From: Lysobacter panacisoli
Lineage (GTDB): Bacteria; Pseudomonadota; Gammaproteobacteria; Xanthomonadales; Xanthomonadaceae
NCBI RefSeq assembly: GCF_009765165.1
Contig: NZ_VLNU01000001.1
Span: forward strand, 1-64,000
DNA length: 64,000 nucleotides
Reading direction: 5' to 3'
In this document: positions 46,188 through 55,253 of the stretch, in pieces
Numbering within the stretch: position 1 is the first letter of the stretch
Layout: each line of letters starts with the position of its first letter
Position numbers and translations under genes: made by a program
The notes under the pieces: model-generated
What the model was told of the DNA's origin: nothing
Databases searched by the model: none
Seen by the model: the letters and a program-made list of their open reading frames with translations, nothing else

Positions 46188-47699
46188 TTAACTAATCGGA
46201 ATCGCAACAAACTGCGAGGAGCCATTACGACGAATCAGCAACATGACGGTTTGGCCCGCCTTCACCGAGGCGAGTTCCCGATTCAGTGCAGCGGCGGACC
46301 CCACCTGACTGCGGCCCACTTGCAGGACCACGTCGCCAGGACGCAGCCCAGCTTCGGAACCAGCATCACCAGGATTACGGATCAGCACCCCCTCGCCCGA
46401 ACGCAGGCCAAGGCGCTGGCGTTCGCCGGCCGAGAGGTCCTGACCGACCATGCCGAGGGTGTTGCCGCTAGGCGAACCCGACGGCTCGTCGTCTGCTGAG
46501 GGCCGCGTGCTGCCACCACCACCGACGATGCCAGCATCGAGCTCGTCGACAGTTACCGTCTTTTCAACTGAGCGACCGTCGCGGAACAGGGTGACCTTGG
46601 CGCGGGTACCAGGCGCCATCGAGCCGATGATCGGCGGCAGGTCGCTGGACTCGTGAATAGCTCGACCATCGATGGCACGAATCACGTCGCCGCGTTCGAT
46701 ACCGGCCTTTTCCGCCGGGCTCCCAGGCAACACCTCAACAACTTGCGCCCCGCCGGTATCAGGAAGCCCCCACCCCTTCGCATCGGCGCTGCTTACGGCC
46801 TGCACCTGCACGCCCATCTGGCCACGGCTGACCTTGCCGGTCGCACGCAACTGTTCGGCCGCGCTCATCGCGACATCCATCGGGATGGCGAAGCTCACGC
46901 CCATGTAGCCGCCGGAGTTGCTGAAGATCTGCGAGTTGATGCCCACCACTTCGCCGCTGGTGTTGAGCAGCGGGCCGCCCGAGTTGCCCTGGTTGATGGC
47001 GACGTCGGTCTGGATGAAAGGCACGTAGCGCTGGTTGGCGTACGGATTGCTGCGACCGACCGCGCTGACGATGCCGGCGGTGACGGAATGATCGAGGCCG
47101 AACGGCGAACCGATCGCGATCACCCACTGGCCGGCCTTCGTGGAATTGGCCTGCGCCATGCGCAGGAACGGCAGGCCCTTGGCTTCGATCTTCAGCAGCG
47201 CGACGTCGGACTGCTCGTCGCTGCCGATCACCTTGGCCTTGAACTCGCGGCGGTCGGACAGCTTGACCGTCACCGTGTCGGCGCCTTCGACGACGTGGTG
47301 GTTGGTCATCACGTAGCCGTCGTCGGAAATCAGGAAGCCGCTGCCGAGCGAGGTGCCACCGCGCGGACTGCGCGGACCACCGGGACCGCCGGGACCACCC
47401 GGGAACGGCATGTCGTCGCCGAAGAAGCGACGGAAGATTTCCGGAATCTGCTCTTCATCCGGCATGCCGCCGCTGCGCGCGGAACGGCGCGGCGCCACTT
47501 CCGCCTGGATGTTGACCACGGCCGGTCCGACGCGCTGCACCAGGCCGGTGAAGTCCGGCAGGCCGGTCACCAGCGGCGGTGCGGGCACGGCGGCGGGCGG
47601 CGGCGCGATCGGCGTCGACGGCGGTTGCGCGGTGCAGGCGACGGGCAACGTGGCGGCGATGGCGCCAACCAGGATCAGGGAGCGGAGCGGACGGTTCAT
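46188..47699 (-). CDS. DegP/DegQ/MucD-family periplasmic serine endoprotease
   Basis: A 503-residue HtrA protease and chaperone of the periplasm. The N terminus has a signal with a possible lipobox (LPVAC, Cys22) and a Pro-rich linker. The protease domain carries His135 (MTNHHVVEG), Asp165 (SDVALLK) and Ser240 (NQGNSGGPLL). Two PDZ domains follow (~290-380 and ~415-500). The LA-loop region has a glycine-rich insert, FPGGPGGPGGPRSPRGG. It is the third gene of an rpoE-rseA-mucD group, so it probably helps clear misfolded envelope proteins under sigma-E control. The start at MNRPLRSLIL is preferred over the in-frame Met six codons upstream. Confidence 0.94.
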   Translation of the reverse strand: MNRPLRSLILVGAIAATLPVACTAQPPSTPIAPPPAAVPAPPLVTGLPDFTGLVQRVGPAVVNIQAEVAPRRSARSGGMPDEEQIPEIFRRFFGDDMPFPGGPGGPGGPRSPRGGTSLGSGFLISDDGYVMTNHHVVEGADTVTVKLSDRREFKAKVIGSDEQSDVALLKIEAKGLPFLRMAQANSTKAGQWVIAIGSPFGLDHSVTAGIVSAVGRSNPYANQRYVPFIQTDVAINQGNSGGPLLNTSGEVVGINSQIFSNSGGYMGVSFAIPMDVAMSAAEQLRATGKVSRGQMGVQVQAVSSADAKGWGLPDTGGAQVVEVLPGSPAEKAGIERGDVIRAIDGRAIHESSDLPPIIGSMAPGTRAKVTLFRDGRSVEKTVTVDELDAGIVGGGGSTRPSADDEPSGSPSGNTLGMVGQDLSAGERQRLGLRSGEGVLIRNPGDAGSEAGLRPGDVVLQVGRSQVGSAAALNRELASVKAGQTVMLLIRRNGSSQFVAIPIS

Positions 47700-47810
47700 C
47701 AGGATCGACCTCGGCAATCGAGAGGACAGTGTGGGCTCGGGCGCCGTTGCGACGGCGCGAAATCGGAATGCGTCAGGAATGCGTCAGAAGCCGCGTGCGA
47801 TCGCCGCGCG

Positions 47811-48698
47811 TCAGTGCTGCGGCGTGTCGCCTTCGCCGGACTGTGCCGTGTCGGTCGCGTGCGCCGGCTGCGGTTCGAACGGATAGAACGATGGCGAGTT
47901 GGAACTGGTGCCGAAGCTCGCGGTCATCGCGCCGCCGCCGGAATATTGCGGCAGCACGGCACGCGGCCACGGACGGCTCGCGGTCTCAGCATGTTCCGGT
48001 TTGAACGGATTGTTCGTCGAGGTCGCCGCATTCTGCGAACCGACTGCATCGACCGATGCCACGGCGACCGGCGTCGCCGAGGCCGCGATCGGCATCGCCT
48101 CGGAATTCCGGCGACTGGTACGCAGCGCGGCGCGCTGGCTCTGGCCACGCGAGGCGCGACGCTCGGCGGCACGACGCGGCACTTCGGCCACGGCCACCGC
48201 GGCGGCGCTCAATCCGGCGGTCGGATCGGGCGTGCGCGCCGGGACCGCCGGCGCGGGTGCCGGAGCGGCCGGGACCGGCTGCACCGCTGCGCTGGCAACC
48301 TGCGTGGGCGCCACGTCGGGCGTGGCCGGCGCGCTTTCGTTGGAGAACGGACGCGTCACGAACAGCGCCACCACGGCCACCGATGCGGCGAGTGCACCGC
48401 CGATCCAGCCACGACGCGACAGCGCGGGCCGGGCCGCCGACGCGACCGGTGCGGCCTGCTGCCGCGTTTCCTGTGCGATCGCCGCAGCCACACGCTCTGC
48501 GAAGCCACCGGCGGCAAGCGCCACGGCCTGGCCGCGCATCACATCGCCATAGAGCTGCCATCGACCGCACGACTCGCGCCAGGTCGCGTCGTGCTCAAGT
48601 CGCCGCAGGGCGAAGCGCGCCTCGTCGCCCTGCAGCTGGCTGTCGAACAGCGCACTGAGGGTTTCGCGGTCTTCGTTGGGACGGTGGTTGGAGGTCAT
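47811..48698 (-). CDS. rseA: Anti-sigma-E factor, RseA-like
   Basis: A 295-residue single-pass protein. The N-terminal cytosolic RseA domain (~1-90) has RETLSALFDSQLQGDEARFALRRLEHDATWRESCGRWQLYGD, of which DATWRESCGRWQLYGDVMRG is the diagnostic part. A transmembrane helix lies at ~98-113 (GGALAASVAVVALFV), then a Pro/Ala-rich periplasmic region. It should hold RpoE inactive until cleaved by a DegS/RseP cascade. The ATG overlaps the rpoE stop (ATGA), giving stoichiometric coupling. No RseB gene is present next to it, unlike in E. coli. Confidence 0.9.
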   Translation of the reverse strand: MTSNHRPNEDRETLSALFDSQLQGDEARFALRRLEHDATWRESCGRWQLYGDVMRGQAVALAAGGFAERVAAAIAQETRQQAAPVASAARPALSRRGWIGGALAASVAVVALFVTRPFSNESAPATPDVAPTQVASAAVQPVPAAPAPAPAVPARTPDPTAGLSAAAVAVAEVPRRAAERRASRGQSQRAALRTSRRNSEAMPIAASATPVAVASVDAVGSQNAATSTNNPFKPEHAETASRPWPRAVLPQYSGGGAMTASFGTSSNSPSFYPFEPQPAHATDTAQSGEGDTPQH

Positions 48699-49315
48699 CG
48701 CTGGGCAGTGTCCGCTGTGTCGTGGTCGATCAGGGGCCGCAGTTCGGCATCGATCGCCTCGCGCGCTCGGAAAATGCGCGAACGAACGGTACCGATGGGG
48801 CAACCCATCTTCTGCGCGATGTCCTCGTAGCTCAGGCCGTCCACCTCGCGCAGGGTGATCGCGGCCCTCAGTTCCTCTGGCAGTCCTTCGACCACACGCA
48901 TCACCGTGCGTTCGATTTCCTGCCGCAGGAGTTCATGTTCCGGTGTGTCCGTGTCGCGCAGTCGCGTCCCCGTGTCGAACTGCTCCGCGTCCATCGCATC
49001 GACGTCGTCGGTGGGCGGACGGCGGTTCTGCGCGACGAGGTGGTTCTTGGCGGTATTCACGGCTATGCGGTGCAACCATGTATAGAACTGGGCATCGCCC
49101 CGGAAGTTCGGCAGCGCCCGGTAGGCGCGGATGAAGGTTTCCTGGGCCACGTCCTGGCATTCGCTCCAGTCGGAGATGTAGCGCCCGATCAACGCGGTGA
49201 TCCGATGCTGGTACTTGCGCACCAGCGCATCGAACGCCGCGCTGTCGCCGCGCTGCACGCGACCGACCAGCTCCTGGTCCAACTCCATGTCTTTTGGCAA
49301 TGTCATTTCGGCCAT
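48695..49315 (-). CDS. rpoE: RNA polymerase sigma factor RpoE (envelope stress)
   Basis: A 206-residue ECF sigma factor of the RpoE/AlgU branch. Region 2 has FDALVRKYQHRITALIGRYI and DVAQETFIRAYRALPNFRG with FYTWLHRIAVNTAKNHL. Region 4 has GLPEELRAAITLREVDGLSYEDIAQKMGCPIGTVRSRIFRARE, of which DGLSYEDIAQKMGCPIGTVR is the helix-turn-helix. It directs genes for outer-membrane and periplasmic quality control. The promoter upstream looks sigma-E dependent, so it probably controls itself. rseA and mucD follow. Confidence 0.96.
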   Translation of the reverse strand: MAEMTLPKDMELDQELVGRVQRGDSAAFDALVRKYQHRITALIGRYISDWSECQDVAQETFIRAYRALPNFRGDAQFYTWLHRIAVNTAKNHLVAQNRRPPTDDVDAMDAEQFDTGTRLRDTDTPEHELLRQEIERTVMRVVEGLPEELRAAITLREVDGLSYEDIAQKMGCPIGTVRSRIFRAREAIDAELRPLIDHDTADTAQR

Positions 49316-49357
49316 GCCGCGCCGGCGCTCCTGTCAGCTCGGCCTTGGCCGAACGAA

Positions 49358-49383
49358 TGGACAGCCCTCTCGGGCGAAAGTTC
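49358..49383 (-). promoter_or_regulatory. Predicted sigma-E-type promoter of rpoE
   Basis: On the minus strand GAACTT and TCCA are separated by 16 bases; the -10 end is 43 bases before the rpoE ATG. This fits the GAACTT-N16-TCNNA pattern known for RpoE promoters and implies autoregulation. Confidence 0.65.
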
Positions 49384-49534
49384 AATCACGATCATTAATG
49401 GGGCCGGCCCTGCGGGCCGCAAGCGCCGTGGGTCACGGACGCCGCCGGCGGGTCCGGGAATCGCCGAGATTGACGGCGACGAAACATCCTCGGGATGATA
49501 GCGGTCTCTCCATACCTGAACGGATGGTGCCGCA

Positions 49535-51619
49535 ATGATTGCTGGCCTCGACGGTCTCCGCTTCCAGCACTGGCAGACCGAACTGCGCCCCGATGGCGTC
49601 CTGGTGCTGTCCTTCGACAAGGCGGGAACGCCGGTCAACACGTTCTCGCAGGACGTGCTCATCGAGCTGGACACCCTGCTCGAACGCCTCGCGCTGGACC
49701 CGCCCAAGGGCGTGGTGCTGCGCTCGGCCAAGGCGTCGGGCTTCATCGCCGGCGCGGATATCAAGGAATTCCAGGCCTTCGACGAGAAGGGCACGGTCGG
49801 CGACGCGATCCGCCGCGGCCAGCAGACGTTCCAGCGTCTGGCCGAACTGCCCTGCCCGACCGTCGCGGCGATCCACGGCTTCTGCATGGGCGGCGGCACC
49901 GAGATCTCGCTGGCCTGCCGCTTCCGCGTCGCCAGCAACGACCCGTCCACGCGTATCGGTCTGCCGGAAGTGAAGCTGGGCATCTTCCCGGGCTGGGGCG
50001 GCAGCGTGCGCCTGCCGCGCCTGATCGGCGCCCCGGCGGCGTTCGACATGATGCTCACCGGCCGCACGCTGTCGGCTTCGGCCGCGCGCGCGAACGGACT
50101 GGTCGACAAGGTCACCGACGTGGCCAGCCTGCTCGACGTCGCCGCGTCGTTCGCGCTCAAGGGCGGCGCGCAGCGTCCGTTCAAGCAGCGCTTTCTCGGC
50201 TGGGCGACCAATACCCTGCCCGCGCGCAAGCTGCTCGCACCGATGCTGACCAAGCAGGTCGCACGCAAGGCGCGCAAGGAGCACTACCCCGCGCCGTACG
50301 CGCTGATCAACAGCTGGGCGAACGCGAGCGGCGGCATCCAGTCGCGCCTGTCGTCCGAACGCAAGGCGGTGGTGAAGCTCGCTTCCACGCCGACCGCGCG
50401 CAACCTGATCCGCGTGTTCTTCCTGCAGGAACGCCTGAAAAGCCTGGGCGGCAAGGACCACGGTATCCGCCACGTGCATGTCGTCGGTGCCGGCGTGATG
50501 GGCGGCGACATCGCCGCGTGGTCGGCGACGAAGGGTTTCAACGTGACGTTGCAGGACCGCGAGCAGCGCTTCATCGACGCCGCGCTGACCCGCGCGCAAT
50601 CGCTGTTCGAGAAGAAGGTGAAGGACGAGGCCAAGCGCGCCGCAGTGGCCGCACGCCTGAAGGGCGACCTCGCCGGCGACGGCGTGGCTGAGGCGGACCT
50701 GGTGATCGAGGCGATCATCGAGAAGGCCGAGGCCAAGCGCGAGTTGTACGACTCGCTCGAACCGCGCATGAAGTTCGATGCGCTGCTGACCACCAACACC
50801 TCATCGATCCCGCTGACCGAGCTGCGCGAGCACATCGCGCGTCCGGTGCATTTCGCCGGCCTGCACTACTTCAATCCGGTCGCGCTGATGCCGCTGGTGG
50901 AAATCATCCACCACGATCGCGTGTCGCCGCAGACCGAGCAGCGCCTCGCCGCGTTCTGCAAGGCCATCGACAAGCTGCCGGTGCCGGTCGCGGGCACGCC
51001 GGGCTTCCTCGTCAACCGCGTGCTGTTCCCGTACATGCTCGAAGCGGCGACCGCGTTCGCCGAAGGCATCCCGGGCGCCGCGATCGACAAGGCGGCGGTG
51101 AAGTTCGGCATGCCGATGGGGCCGATCGAACTGATCGACACCGTCGGCCTGGACGTGGCCGCGGGCGTGGGCGCGGAGCTGGCGCCATTCCTCGGCCTGC
51201 CGATCCCGGCCTCGCTGTCGTCGCCGCCAGAAGCCGGCAAGCGCGGCAAGAAGGACGCCCAGGGCCTGTACAAGTGGGAGAACGGCAAGCCGGTGAAGCC
51301 TGCGCTGCCGAAGGACTACCAGATCCCGTCGGACCTGGAGGATCGCCTGATCCTGCCGCTGCTCAACGAAGCGGTCGCGTGCCTGCACGACGGCGTGGTG
51401 GACGATGCCGAACTGCTCGACGCCGGCGTCATCTTCGGCACGGGCTTCGCGCCGTTCCGCGGCGGTCCGATCCAGTACATCCGCGAAACCGGCGTCGAAG
51501 GCCTGCTCGCGCGCATGTCGATCCTGCACCAGCGCTACGGCGACCGCTTCAAGCCGCGTCCGGGCTGGGATTCGCCGGCGCTGCGGCCGGAAGCCCAGGC
51601 ACCTGCCGCGGCGGCCTGA
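49535..51619 (+). CDS. Bifunctional enoyl-CoA hydratase/3-hydroxyacyl-CoA dehydrogenase (FadB/FadJ-like)
   Basis: A 694-residue two-enzyme protein of fatty acid beta-oxidation. The N-terminal crotonase domain (~1-200) has the oxyanion segments SGFIAGADIKEF and FCMGGGTEISLACRFRVA. The NAD-binding domain begins near residue 310 with VVGAGVMGGDIAAWSA and continues with TNTSSIPLTEL and HYFNPVALMPLVEI. The C-terminal helical domain includes GTPGFLVNRVLFPYMLEA and TGFAPFRGGPIQY. The FadJ-like length is slightly shorter than FadB. The partner thiolase is not within the window. A palindromic terminator follows. Confidence 0.95.
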   Translation: MIAGLDGLRFQHWQTELRPDGVLVLSFDKAGTPVNTFSQDVLIELDTLLERLALDPPKGVVLRSAKASGFIAGADIKEFQAFDEKGTVGDAIRRGQQTFQRLAELPCPTVAAIHGFCMGGGTEISLACRFRVASNDPSTRIGLPEVKLGIFPGWGGSVRLPRLIGAPAAFDMMLTGRTLSASAARANGLVDKVTDVASLLDVAASFALKGGAQRPFKQRFLGWATNTLPARKLLAPMLTKQVARKARKEHYPAPYALINSWANASGGIQSRLSSERKAVVKLASTPTARNLIRVFFLQERLKSLGGKDHGIRHVHVVGAGVMGGDIAAWSATKGFNVTLQDREQRFIDAALTRAQSLFEKKVKDEAKRAAVAARLKGDLAGDGVAEADLVIEAIIEKAEAKRELYDSLEPRMKFDALLTTNTSSIPLTELREHIARPVHFAGLHYFNPVALMPLVEIIHHDRVSPQTEQRLAAFCKAIDKLPVPVAGTPGFLVNRVLFPYMLEAATAFAEGIPGAAIDKAAVKFGMPMGPIELIDTVGLDVAAGVGAELAPFLGLPIPASLSSPPEAGKRGKKDAQGLYKWENGKPVKPALPKDYQIPSDLEDRLILPLLNEAVACLHDGVVDDAELLDAGVIFGTGFAPFRGGPIQYIRETGVEGLLARMSILHQRYGDRFKPRPGWDSPALRPEAQAPAAAA

Positions 51620-51637
51620 CGCACAGAGCCGATACCG

Positions 51638-51668
51638 AAACGCGCCGTGCATGCACGGCGCGTTTTTA
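51638..51668 (+). terminator. Rho-independent terminator after the FadB-like gene
   Basis: A perfect palindrome, AAACGCGCCGTGCA / TGCACGGCGCGTTT, ends in a T run (TTTTT), 19 bases after the stop codon. Confidence 0.88.
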
Positions 51669-51744
51669 TATGGACATCACGCCAACCAATCGCGTGCTCC
51701 GACTGGCGCACTCGGACGAGGAACACGTCGGAGTTACGTCCGGG

Positions 51745-52201
51745 CTACCAGCCTGACGCTTTGGAGATCGCCTTGCCGATCTCCGCTTTCGAGGCGCCGC
51801 AATCCGCGCACGACAGCACGAGCGACAACCCGCGCAATCCGCGCACGTCGCCCTGCGATGCGGCACGTGTGAAGTAGCGGACAGCTTCCAGATAATCGTT
51901 GGCGTCGAGGTGTGTTTCACCGAGCCATACGCTCGCATCGGAGCTGCCCATCTCGGACGCGCGCGTAGCCGCGTCGTGCTTCCTCGATGTCCTGCGGTCC
52001 GCCTTCACCGTGCAGTTGCATCGCCGCAAGATTGAACGCCGCCTCGGGTTCGTCTTGCCGTGCGGCCATCGCGTACCAGTGCCGGGCGGCGGTCAAGTCC
52101 TGCTGGACGTCGTCGCCAACGGCATAGGTAATCGCCAGTGCGAGTTGCGCCCGCGAATCGCCGTCCTGCGCGCGCTGCATGAGCCGTTCTCGGTCGTTCA
52201 T
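51745..52201 (-). pseudogene. Sel1-repeat protein with a frameshift
   Basis: Two overlapping minus-strand frames together read as one Sel1/TPR-like protein of ~150 residues. The upstream part (from MNDRERLMQRAQDGDSRAQL) has a clear Sel1 unit, AARHWYAMAARQDEPEAAFN then LHGEGGPQDIEEARRGYARV. The sense then shifts to the other frame, giving SEMGSSDASVWLGETHLDAN and YLEAVRYFTRAASQGDVRG. The join lies at the alternating GC tract CGCGCGCG (51958-51965), where removing one base restores a single frame. Sel1 repeats bind proteins. A genuine mutation and a sequencing slip are both possible. Confidence 0.7.
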
Positions 52202-52214
52202 GCAGCGTCCGTGC

Positions 52215-52580
52215 TCACATCGTATGCGTCGGCCGCTCCGCGTTGAGCGTGCCGGCCAGCAGTGCCTCGATCTTGCCCTTCACCGTCTCGCCCTCGGCGC
52301 TGTCGACGAACTGCACGCCGATGCCGGCGGGGCGGTTGCCCTGCGCGCCGACCGGGGTCACCCACACGACCTTGCCGGCGACCGGCAGGCGTTCGTTGGA
52401 TTCGGGCAGCGTGAGCAGCAGGAACACTTCATCGCCGAGGAAATAGCGCTTGGGCGTGGGCACGAAGATGCCGCCGCCTTTGAGGAACGGCATGTACGCG
52501 CTGTAGAGCTGCGCCTTGTCCTTGATCGCGCACGACAGGATGCCCTGGCGCGCGCCGCCTGCTGCGTTCATACCACTCAT
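52215..52580 (-). CDS. PilZ domain protein of type IV pilus regulation
   Basis: A 121-residue protein matching the Xanthomonas PilZ (XAC1133-type) pattern: GILSCAIKDKAQLYSAYMPF, GGGIFVPTPKRYFLGDEVFL and GKVVWVTPVGAQGNRPAGIGVQF. The RxxxR and D/NxSxxG residues that bind cyclic di-GMP are missing (KGGGIFVP at that place). In Xanthomonas such PilZ proteins do not bind cyclic di-GMP themselves but contact FimX and the PilB motor to permit pilus extension. The start overlaps the stop of holB by 4 bases. MNAAGG, 3 codons on, is an alternative start. Confidence 0.92.
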   Translation of the reverse strand: MSGMNAAGGARQGILSCAIKDKAQLYSAYMPFLKGGGIFVPTPKRYFLGDEVFLLLTLPESNERLPVAGKVVWVTPVGAQGNRPAGIGVQFVDSAEGETVKGKIEALLAGTLNAERPTHTM

Positions 52581-53551
52581 CTCCTGCTTCCCCCCTCGAC
52601 CCGGCCGCCACTCGCGACGCGCCAGGCCAGCAACAATTCGGTGACCGCGAGGTCCGCACGCACCGTCGTGCGCAGCAGATCCCGGGTCCGGTTCGCCTGG
52701 TCGAACCACGCGGCCAGACTGCGCGTTCGCACCGGGTCGGTCAAGCCGGCAGCCTCGGCCAGGGCCAGGTCCGCGGCATGGCGCAAGCGTACGGCCGCGT
52801 CCTCGTCCCCGACCCAGCGCTGCGCGGTCTCCACCGCGCCGGCGTCGCCCTTCGCAAGGCGGGCCAGGTCGGTGGCGACGTCGCGACGCAGCTTGAGACC
52901 TTCGTTGGCCAGCCATTCGTGCGCGAGGCCCGGATGGCCGCGGGCCGCGTCCAGCGCTTCGCGCGCCGCGGCCTCGGAATGCCCACGCGCGCGCAGCCAG
53001 GCCAGTGCCTCGTCGGCTTGCGGCAGTTTGAATTCGTAACGCTGGCAGCGGCTGCGGATGGTCGCAGGCAGGCGCGTCGAGTTCGCACTGACCAGCCACA
53101 GATAGCGGCCCGGTACCGGCTCCTCGAGCGTCTTCAGCAACGCATTGCATGCGGCGTTGTTGATCGCCTCGGCCGGATCGAGGATCACCACCTGCGCACC
53201 GCCATACTGCGGCGTCAGCGAGAGCTGCTCGGACAACTGGCGGATCTGCTCGATCACGATTTCCGTGCGCAGCCGCGTGCCTTCCTTGTTCGGGATGAAG
53301 GACACGAAGTGGTAGTCCGGATGCGTGCCCGCGTCGATCAGATGACAGCTGCGGCACGTGCCGCACGGCTCGCCGCGTGCGCCGGGGCGCTGGCACAACA
53401 GGCGCCGCGCGAGGCGTTCGGCCACCGCGCGCTTGCCCAGCTGCGCGGGTCCGCAGAACAGCAGTCCGTGCGCGAGGCGGCCCGCATCGAGCGCCGCGAC
53501 CGCCTGCTCGTACACGCGCTGCTGCCAGCTTGCGAATTCCGGCGCGCTCAT
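52577..53551 (-). CDS. holB: DNA polymerase III subunit delta'
   Basis: A 324-residue clamp-loader subunit. The AAA+ region has HGLLFCGPAQLGKRAVAERL (a degenerate Walker A, normal for delta'), the zinc-binding Cys set (CQRPGARGEPCGTCRSC), VVILDPAEAINNAACNALLKTLEEP of which NNAACNALLKTLEEP is diagnostic, and the SRC motif ATIRSRCQR. It helps open and load the sliding clamp. It lies in tmk-holB-pilZ order with 4-base overlaps on both sides, so all three are translationally coupled. Confidence 0.96.
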   Translation of the reverse strand: MSAPEFASWQQRVYEQAVAALDAGRLAHGLLFCGPAQLGKRAVAERLARRLLCQRPGARGEPCGTCRSCHLIDAGTHPDYHFVSFIPNKEGTRLRTEIVIEQIRQLSEQLSLTPQYGGAQVVILDPAEAINNAACNALLKTLEEPVPGRYLWLVSANSTRLPATIRSRCQRYEFKLPQADEALAWLRARGHSEAAAREALDAARGHPGLAHEWLANEGLKLRRDVATDLARLAKGDAGAVETAQRWVGDEDAAVRLRHAADLALAEAAGLTDPVRTRSLAAWFDQANRTRDLLRTTVRADLAVTELLLAWRVASGGRVEGGSRR

Positions 53552-54186
53552 GCCTGCCTCCCGATCCACTCGCGCAGGTGCGCGACTGCCTGTGCAGCCA
53601 CGGCCTCCTGTGGCTGCGTCGCATCGATCACCCGGAAGCGATGCGGCTGCGCCTGCGCGCGTGAGAGATAGCCGGCGCGCACGCGTTCGAAGAAGTCCTC
53701 GCGCTCGGCTTCGATGCGATCGACCGCACCGCGTCCGCGCGCACGTTGCAGACCGACGTCCACCGGCACGTCGAGCAGCAACGTCAAACCGGGCTCGATG
53801 CCGACCACGCGGCGCTCGAGTTCGGCGATGAAGTTCGCGTCGCCACCACGCGCCGCGCCCTGGTAGGCGTAGCTGGCATCGGTGAAGCGGTCGCTGATCA
53901 CCCACGCGCCACGCTCCAGCGCCGGCAGGATGGTCTCGCGTACATGCTGCGCGCGCGCGGCGAATACCAGCAGCAGTTCGGCGTCGGTCGTCGGCGGCTC
54001 GTGGTGCGTGTCGAGCAGCAGACCACGGATCTGTTCCGCCAGCGGTGTGCCGCCGGGCTCACGCGTACCGACGATCTCGTCGCCGGTTTCCGCCAGCACC
54101 GCACGCAGTGCCGCGAGCACGGTCGACTTCCCGGCGCCCTCGCCGCCTTCCAGCGTGATGAAACGCGGGAACGAACGCAGCGTCAT
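53548..54186 (-). CDS. tmk: Thymidylate kinase
   Basis: A 212-residue dTMP kinase making dTDP for DNA synthesis. The P-loop is EGGEGAGKST (13-22), followed by TREPGGTPLAEQIR, the substrate-binding SDRFTDASYAYQGAARG and DVPVDVGLQRARGRG. Length is normal for the bacterial enzyme. ATG overlaps the stop of mltG by 4 bases (ATGA), and its stop overlaps the start of holB. Confidence 0.97.
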   Translation of the reverse strand: MTLRSFPRFITLEGGEGAGKSTVLAALRAVLAETGDEIVGTREPGGTPLAEQIRGLLLDTHHEPPTTDAELLLVFAARAQHVRETILPALERGAWVISDRFTDASYAYQGAARGGDANFIAELERRVVGIEPGLTLLLDVPVDVGLQRARGRGAVDRIEAEREDFFERVRAGYLSRAQAQPHRFRVIDATQPQEAVAAQAVAHLREWIGRQA

Positions 54187-55253
54187 TGCCGCTCCTGCGC
54201 GCGCGCGTCCGCGGCGCGCGCCTGGCGATAACGCTGCAGGTAACGCCGCACGTTGGCGTCGTGTTCGGCCAGGGAGCGCGCGAACAGATGCCGTCCGCTG
54301 CCATCGCCGACGGCAACGAAAAACAGGTCTTCGCCCGGTGCAGGACGCGCGACCGCCTGCAGCGCGTCCACGCCCGGCATCGCGATCGGCGTCGGCGGCA
54401 GGCCGGCACGGGTGTAGGTGTTGTACGGCGTATCGGTGGTTAGGTCGCGCTTGCGGATGTTGCCGTCGTAGCTGGTGCCCATGCCGTAGATCACGGTTGG
54501 ATCGGTCTGCAGCCGCATGCCGATGCGCAGGCGTCGTTCGAACAACCCGGCGATGCGCGGGCGTTCCTCGGCGATGCCGGTTTCCTTTTCCACGATCGAG
54601 GCCAGCACCAGCATTTCCTCCGGCGTCTTCAGCACGCTGTCGGACTGGCGGCGTTCCCATGCATCGGCAAGCGCCTTGTCCATACCGTCGTGCGCGCGCT
54701 TGAGTACATCAAGATCGCTGTCGCCGCGCGTGAAGAGGTAGGTTTCCGGCAGGAACCGGCCTTCGGGATGCTGACCTGCGTGGCCGAGCGCCTTCATCAG
54801 CGCCGTGTCGTCGAGCTGATCGGTTTCGTGTTCGAGTTCGGGCGAACGCTTGAGCGCCGCGCGCAACTCGCGGATGTTCCAGCCTTCGACGATGGTGAAG
54901 CGGCGATGCACCACCTTGCCGTCGCGCATCGCGAGCAGCAATTTGCGCGGCGACGTCCCCGGCTCCAGCGCGTACTCACCGACCTGCAGCTTGCCGGCGG
55001 CACCGAGCTGCTTGGCCAGCGCGCGCCATTCGAGCAGTTCGCCGCCGCGCACGCCGCTGGCGCGCAGCTTGCGCACGACGGCCGGCAGCGAGTCGCCCGG
55101 TTCCACGACCACGGTCTGCCCGGGCTCCAGGCCCGTCAGGGAGGCGTCCGCAAAACTGGTGTAGCGCTGCCACAACCAGAAGCCGGTGCCGGCGGCGGCC
55201 AACAGCAGCAGGAAGAGAAAGCCGCCGAAGCGACGTCCGGATTTGCGACTCAC
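54183..55253 (-). CDS. mltG: Endolytic murein transglycosylase MltG
   Basis: A 356-residue inner-membrane enzyme that cuts nascent glycan strands and sets their length. An N-terminal membrane anchor (FGGFLFLLLLAAAGTGFWLW, residues ~8-27) is followed by a LysM-like domain and the YceG catalytic domain with EGRFLPETYLFTRG, the catalytic Glu in SIVEKETGIAEERP, and LQTDPTVIYGMG. The start is a GTG 3 bases inside the pabC stop (GTGA) with GGAGG upstream. It lies between folate genes and tmk in the usual pabC-mltG-tmk-holB order. Confidence 0.96.
   Translation of the reverse strand: MSRKSGRRFGGFLFLLLLAAAGTGFWLWQRYTSFADASLTGLEPGQTVVVEPGDSLPAVVRKLRASGVRGGELLEWRALAKQLGAAGKLQVGEYALEPGTSPRKLLLAMRDGKVVHRRFTIVEGWNIRELRAALKRSPELEHETDQLDDTALMKALGHAGQHPEGRFLPETYLFTRGDSDLDVLKRAHDGMDKALADAWERRQSDSVLKTPEEMLVLASIVEKETGIAEERPRIAGLFERRLRIGMRLQTDPTVIYGMGTSYDGNIRKRDLTTDTPYNTYTRAGLPPTPIAMPGVDALQAVARPAPGEDLFFVAVGDGSGRHLFARSLAEHDANVRRYLQRYRQARAADARAQERQ

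Noticed and set aside
47385..47410. Gly-Pro-rich repeat in the degQ/mucD gene as a tandem-repeat element
   Set aside because: It is a short in-frame low-complexity loop of the protease, not a mobile or variable repeat as far as can be seen.
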